Assembly: GCF_030530965.1 (NCBI RefSeq)
Contig: NZ_JAUMTY010000054.1
Span: 1-14,027 of the forward strand
DNA: 14,027 nt
Reading direction: 5' to 3'
DNA from: Corynebacterium sp.
GTDB taxonomy: Bacteria; Actinomycetota; Actinomycetes; Mycobacteriales; Mycobacteriaceae
Shown here one piece after another: positions 12,185-14,027 of the stretch. The notes below the pieces were generated by a model. The model had not been told where the DNA came from. It saw only the letters and a program-made list of their open reading frames with translations, and made no database searches. Both the position numbers and the translations under genes were made by a program. The stretch's first letter is position 1, and the number at the start of each line of letters is the position of its first letter.

Positions 12185-14014
12185 TTACCGCCGGACCCAC
12201 GTCCACGAAATGACTCGTGGTTCGTCCTCATCAAAATCGACGGGATCTGCTGGTGCTGATGCGTCGTTGCCAGCGGACTTCTCGCTGCCGCCCGTCGCGC
12301 GCTCAAGGCGGATCAACAGATAATCCTGCTCCAATGCATCAGCCATATCGGCCGCCCATTCCGCCACGACGATGCTATCGGGAATGCGCGTATCCAAATC
12401 CAGCGAATCGAGGGCGCCGATCGGATCGGTCGTGGTATCGCCCAGCAGGCGATACGCGTCAACGTGGATGAGCGGCACCGGGCCGGGATGTTCGCGGGCG
12501 ATGGTAAACGTCGGCGATGTTACTCGGCCTGATACATGCAAACCTCTGGCCAGCCCCTGAGTAAACGTGGTTTTCCCCGCACCCAGTGGCCCGTCCAACA
12601 CGACGACGTCGCCCGGCCGCAGAGCGTGGGCAATCGATTCTGCCAGAGTTTGCGTTGCCTCCGCATTACGGACGCGAACACGGCCGTCGACAAGACCGCG
12701 GCCGACATACCGTCGATGGACGCGCGTATGCGGGCTGGTCAGGATCTCGTAATGAATGGTGCCGAGGGTTTCGGCCAATTCCGTGGCCGTCGGCAATGAG
12801 GCAGGCTTGCCGTCTGAACCGGTGCACTCGCCGGGTGGACCAAAAATAACTGCCTCATCGCCCTGGTGAACTGCGCTGGCCTGCTCTGAGCCCGCCGGAC
12901 CCAAGGCCACAACAATCTGGTCCATGCACACCCGTCCGATTTGCGGATATCGACGGCCGTTGATCGCGACCTCCATACGGCCGGACAGCGCCCGTGGGAT
13001 CCCGTCTGCATAACCAGCGGGAACAACGCCCGTCACCGTATCGACGTCCGCTGTCCACGTCCCCCCATAACTCACCGATTCCCCAGCCTTGACCAACCGC
13101 TTCGCGACAATCGGCGCAGATAAAGTCATGGCCGGCTTCAATTGCGAGACCAACGAAGAACCGGTGGACGACGTACGATCCGCCGGCTCCTCCAACGGAT
13201 CCATCCCGTACAACGCAACACCCGGACGCACCATCTGGTAGAACATGTCCGGCCTGGTTACCGAGGCAGGTGAATTACACATGTGGTTGATGCGAACAGG
13301 AATTCCAGCCGCCTGCAGCTCTTCAATCGCGGCATCGAACTGAGCCTTTTGCCGATTATTCGACGGGTTATCCGCGGCATCCGCGCTGGCCAGGTGGGTA
13401 AATGCGCCGGTGACGTCGATAATGGAATCACTACTTGCTGCGCTCAGTTCCTTCAGCGCTTCATCCCATTGATCGGGAGAGATCCCCGAACGGCTCAGGC
13501 CCGAATCCACCATCACCGTCACGCGAGGGGGGACAAATTCCCAGTCTTCTTGGGATCGCTTGCGCTCGGTCGCTTCGTCAACAATGGCTCTGATATGCGC
13601 CAGCGTCGGAACGCCCAGGTCGATCCCATAATCCAGGGCTGCTTTAACAGAGACGCGGTCGTCGGCGTTCCAGATCCAGGCCAGAATGGGTGCTGAAATC
13701 CCGGCCTGGCGAAGCTCCACCGCCTCGGTAACCGTCGCCACACCCAGCTGAGTGGCGCCATTAGCCAAGAACACCCGAGCAGCTTCCACCGCCCCGTGGT
13801 TGTACCCATTCGCTTTCACCACAGCCATCAACTCCGCCGGGTGATCTGGATTCGCCAATTGCGCGTTCCGTGCCACGACCTGCACATTGTGCGCCAAGGC
13901 GTCGCGGTCGATGGTCATGGTCAAAAGGCCGGGCAGGGCCGCGTCGCTACCGTCCGCGGATAAATGGTCACCAGATGCAGCGTGGGATGAAGACTGGATG
14001 GGCATAGACATCAT
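12185..14014 (-). CDS. alr-tsaE: Fused alanine racemase and t6A ATPase TsaE
   Basis: One uninterrupted frame of 609 residues encodes two enzymes. Residues about 27-435 are a PLP-dependent alanine racemase that makes D-alanine for peptidoglycan. It has the cofactor lysine K67 in AVVKANGYNHG, the catalytic tyrosine Y316 in VSYGGTW, RPGVALYG, AGYADGIPRA and GRVCMDQ. Residues about 440-609 are TsaE, the ATPase that drives the TsaB-TsaD cycle. Its Walker A is GPLGAGKTT (K481), followed by SPTFTIAREH, HVDAYRL and VVAEWAAD, with an acidic linker before the last residues. No stop, start or ribosome binding site marks the junction. Such fusions are known in several actinobacteria. The start at 14014 is provisional: ATGs at 14011 and 14005 are alternatives, and the window ends 13 bases upstream. 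Confidence 0.93.
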   Translation of the reverse strand: MMSMPIQSSSHAASGDHLSADGSDAALPGLLTMTIDRDALAHNVQVVARNAQLANPDHPAELMAVVKANGYNHGAVEAARVFLANGATQLGVATVTEAVELRQAGISAPILAWIWNADDRVSVKAALDYGIDLGVPTLAHIRAIVDEATERKRSQEDWEFVPPRVTVMVDSGLSRSGISPDQWDEALKELSAASSDSIIDVTGAFTHLASADAADNPSNNRQKAQFDAAIEELQAAGIPVRINHMCNSPASVTRPDMFYQMVRPGVALYGMDPLEEPADRTSSTGSSLVSQLKPAMTLSAPIVAKRLVKAGESVSYGGTWTADVDTVTGVVPAGYADGIPRALSGRMEVAINGRRYPQIGRVCMDQIVVALGPAGSEQASAVHQGDEAVIFGPPGECTGSDGKPASLPTATELAETLGTIHYEILTSPHTRVHRRYVGRGLVDGRVRVRNAEATQTLAESIAHALRPGDVVVLDGPLGAGKTTFTQGLARGLHVSGRVTSPTFTIAREHPGPVPLIHVDAYRLLGDTTTDPIGALDSLDLDTRIPDSIVVAEWAADMADALEQDYLLIRLERATGGSEKSAGNDASAPADPVDFDEDEPRVISWTWVRR

Positions 14015-14027
14015 TGTGCCACCCGCC

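Noticed and set aside
12175..12306. Longer TsaB beginning at 12306
   Set aside because: The extra 44 residues overlap the tsaE coding end, have no TsaB features and lack the expected start MLVLVIDTATP.
1..14027. CRISPR array, insertion sequence, prophage or toxin-antitoxin module
   Set aside because: No regularly spaced repeats, transposase or integrase frames, terminal inverted repeats or paired small genes were seen; nearly all of the window is explained by core genes.

Overview
The window reads as chromosomal DNA of a moderately GC-rich actinobacterium, most like Corynebacterium or a close relative. Four things suggest this: the gene order alr-tsaE, tsaB, rimI, tsaD, groES, groEL; HrcA/CIRCE control in front of groES; a GroEL with a histidine tail instead of Gly-Met repeats; and the corynebacterial style of PurA. 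The genus is an inference from gene order and protein style, not from a search. Coding density is high. I see no tRNA or rRNA gene, CRISPR array, insertion sequence or prophage gene.

Left part (1-4592): the 3' two thirds of a lipoate-protein ligase gene (lplA, + strand, cut by the left edge) converges on a three-gene minus-strand operon, acoA-acoB-acoC. The operon encodes E1 alpha, E1 beta and E2 of an acetoin-dehydrogenase-type 2-oxoacid dehydrogenase complex. LplA can attach the lipoyl group that the E2 needs, so the two units fit together functionally. No E3 gene and no AcoR-type regulator is present in the window. Upstream of acoA lies about 0.66 kb without a convincing gene. It holds the purA terminator, a 31-bp near-perfect palindrome overlapped by a CRP/GlxR-like site, and several smaller dyads including a hairpin next to the acoA ribosome binding site.

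Middle (4680-7287): purA (adenylosuccinate synthetase, minus strand) diverges from a 313-residue conserved-looking protein of unknown function (+ strand). That gene ends at a strong bidirectional terminator shared with groEL.

Right part (7412-14014): a minus-strand run reading alr-tsaE (in-frame fusion), tsaB, rimI, tsaD, then groES and groEL. The TsaE, TsaB and TsaD parts make the tRNA t6A37 modification machinery; RimI is the N-terminal acetyltransferase that usually travels with it; alanine racemase supplies D-alanine for peptidoglycan. groES-groEL has its own promoter, embedded in two overlapping CIRCE operators.

Most of the window is ordinary core genome. The parts most worth a second look are the long dyad-rich leader and palindrome upstream of acoA, the overlapping double CIRCE with a tandem repeat in the groES leader, the Alr-TsaE fusion, the attenuator-like hairpin in front of the unknown gene, and the unknown protein itself. 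I did not find a clear, wholly new multi-gene system.
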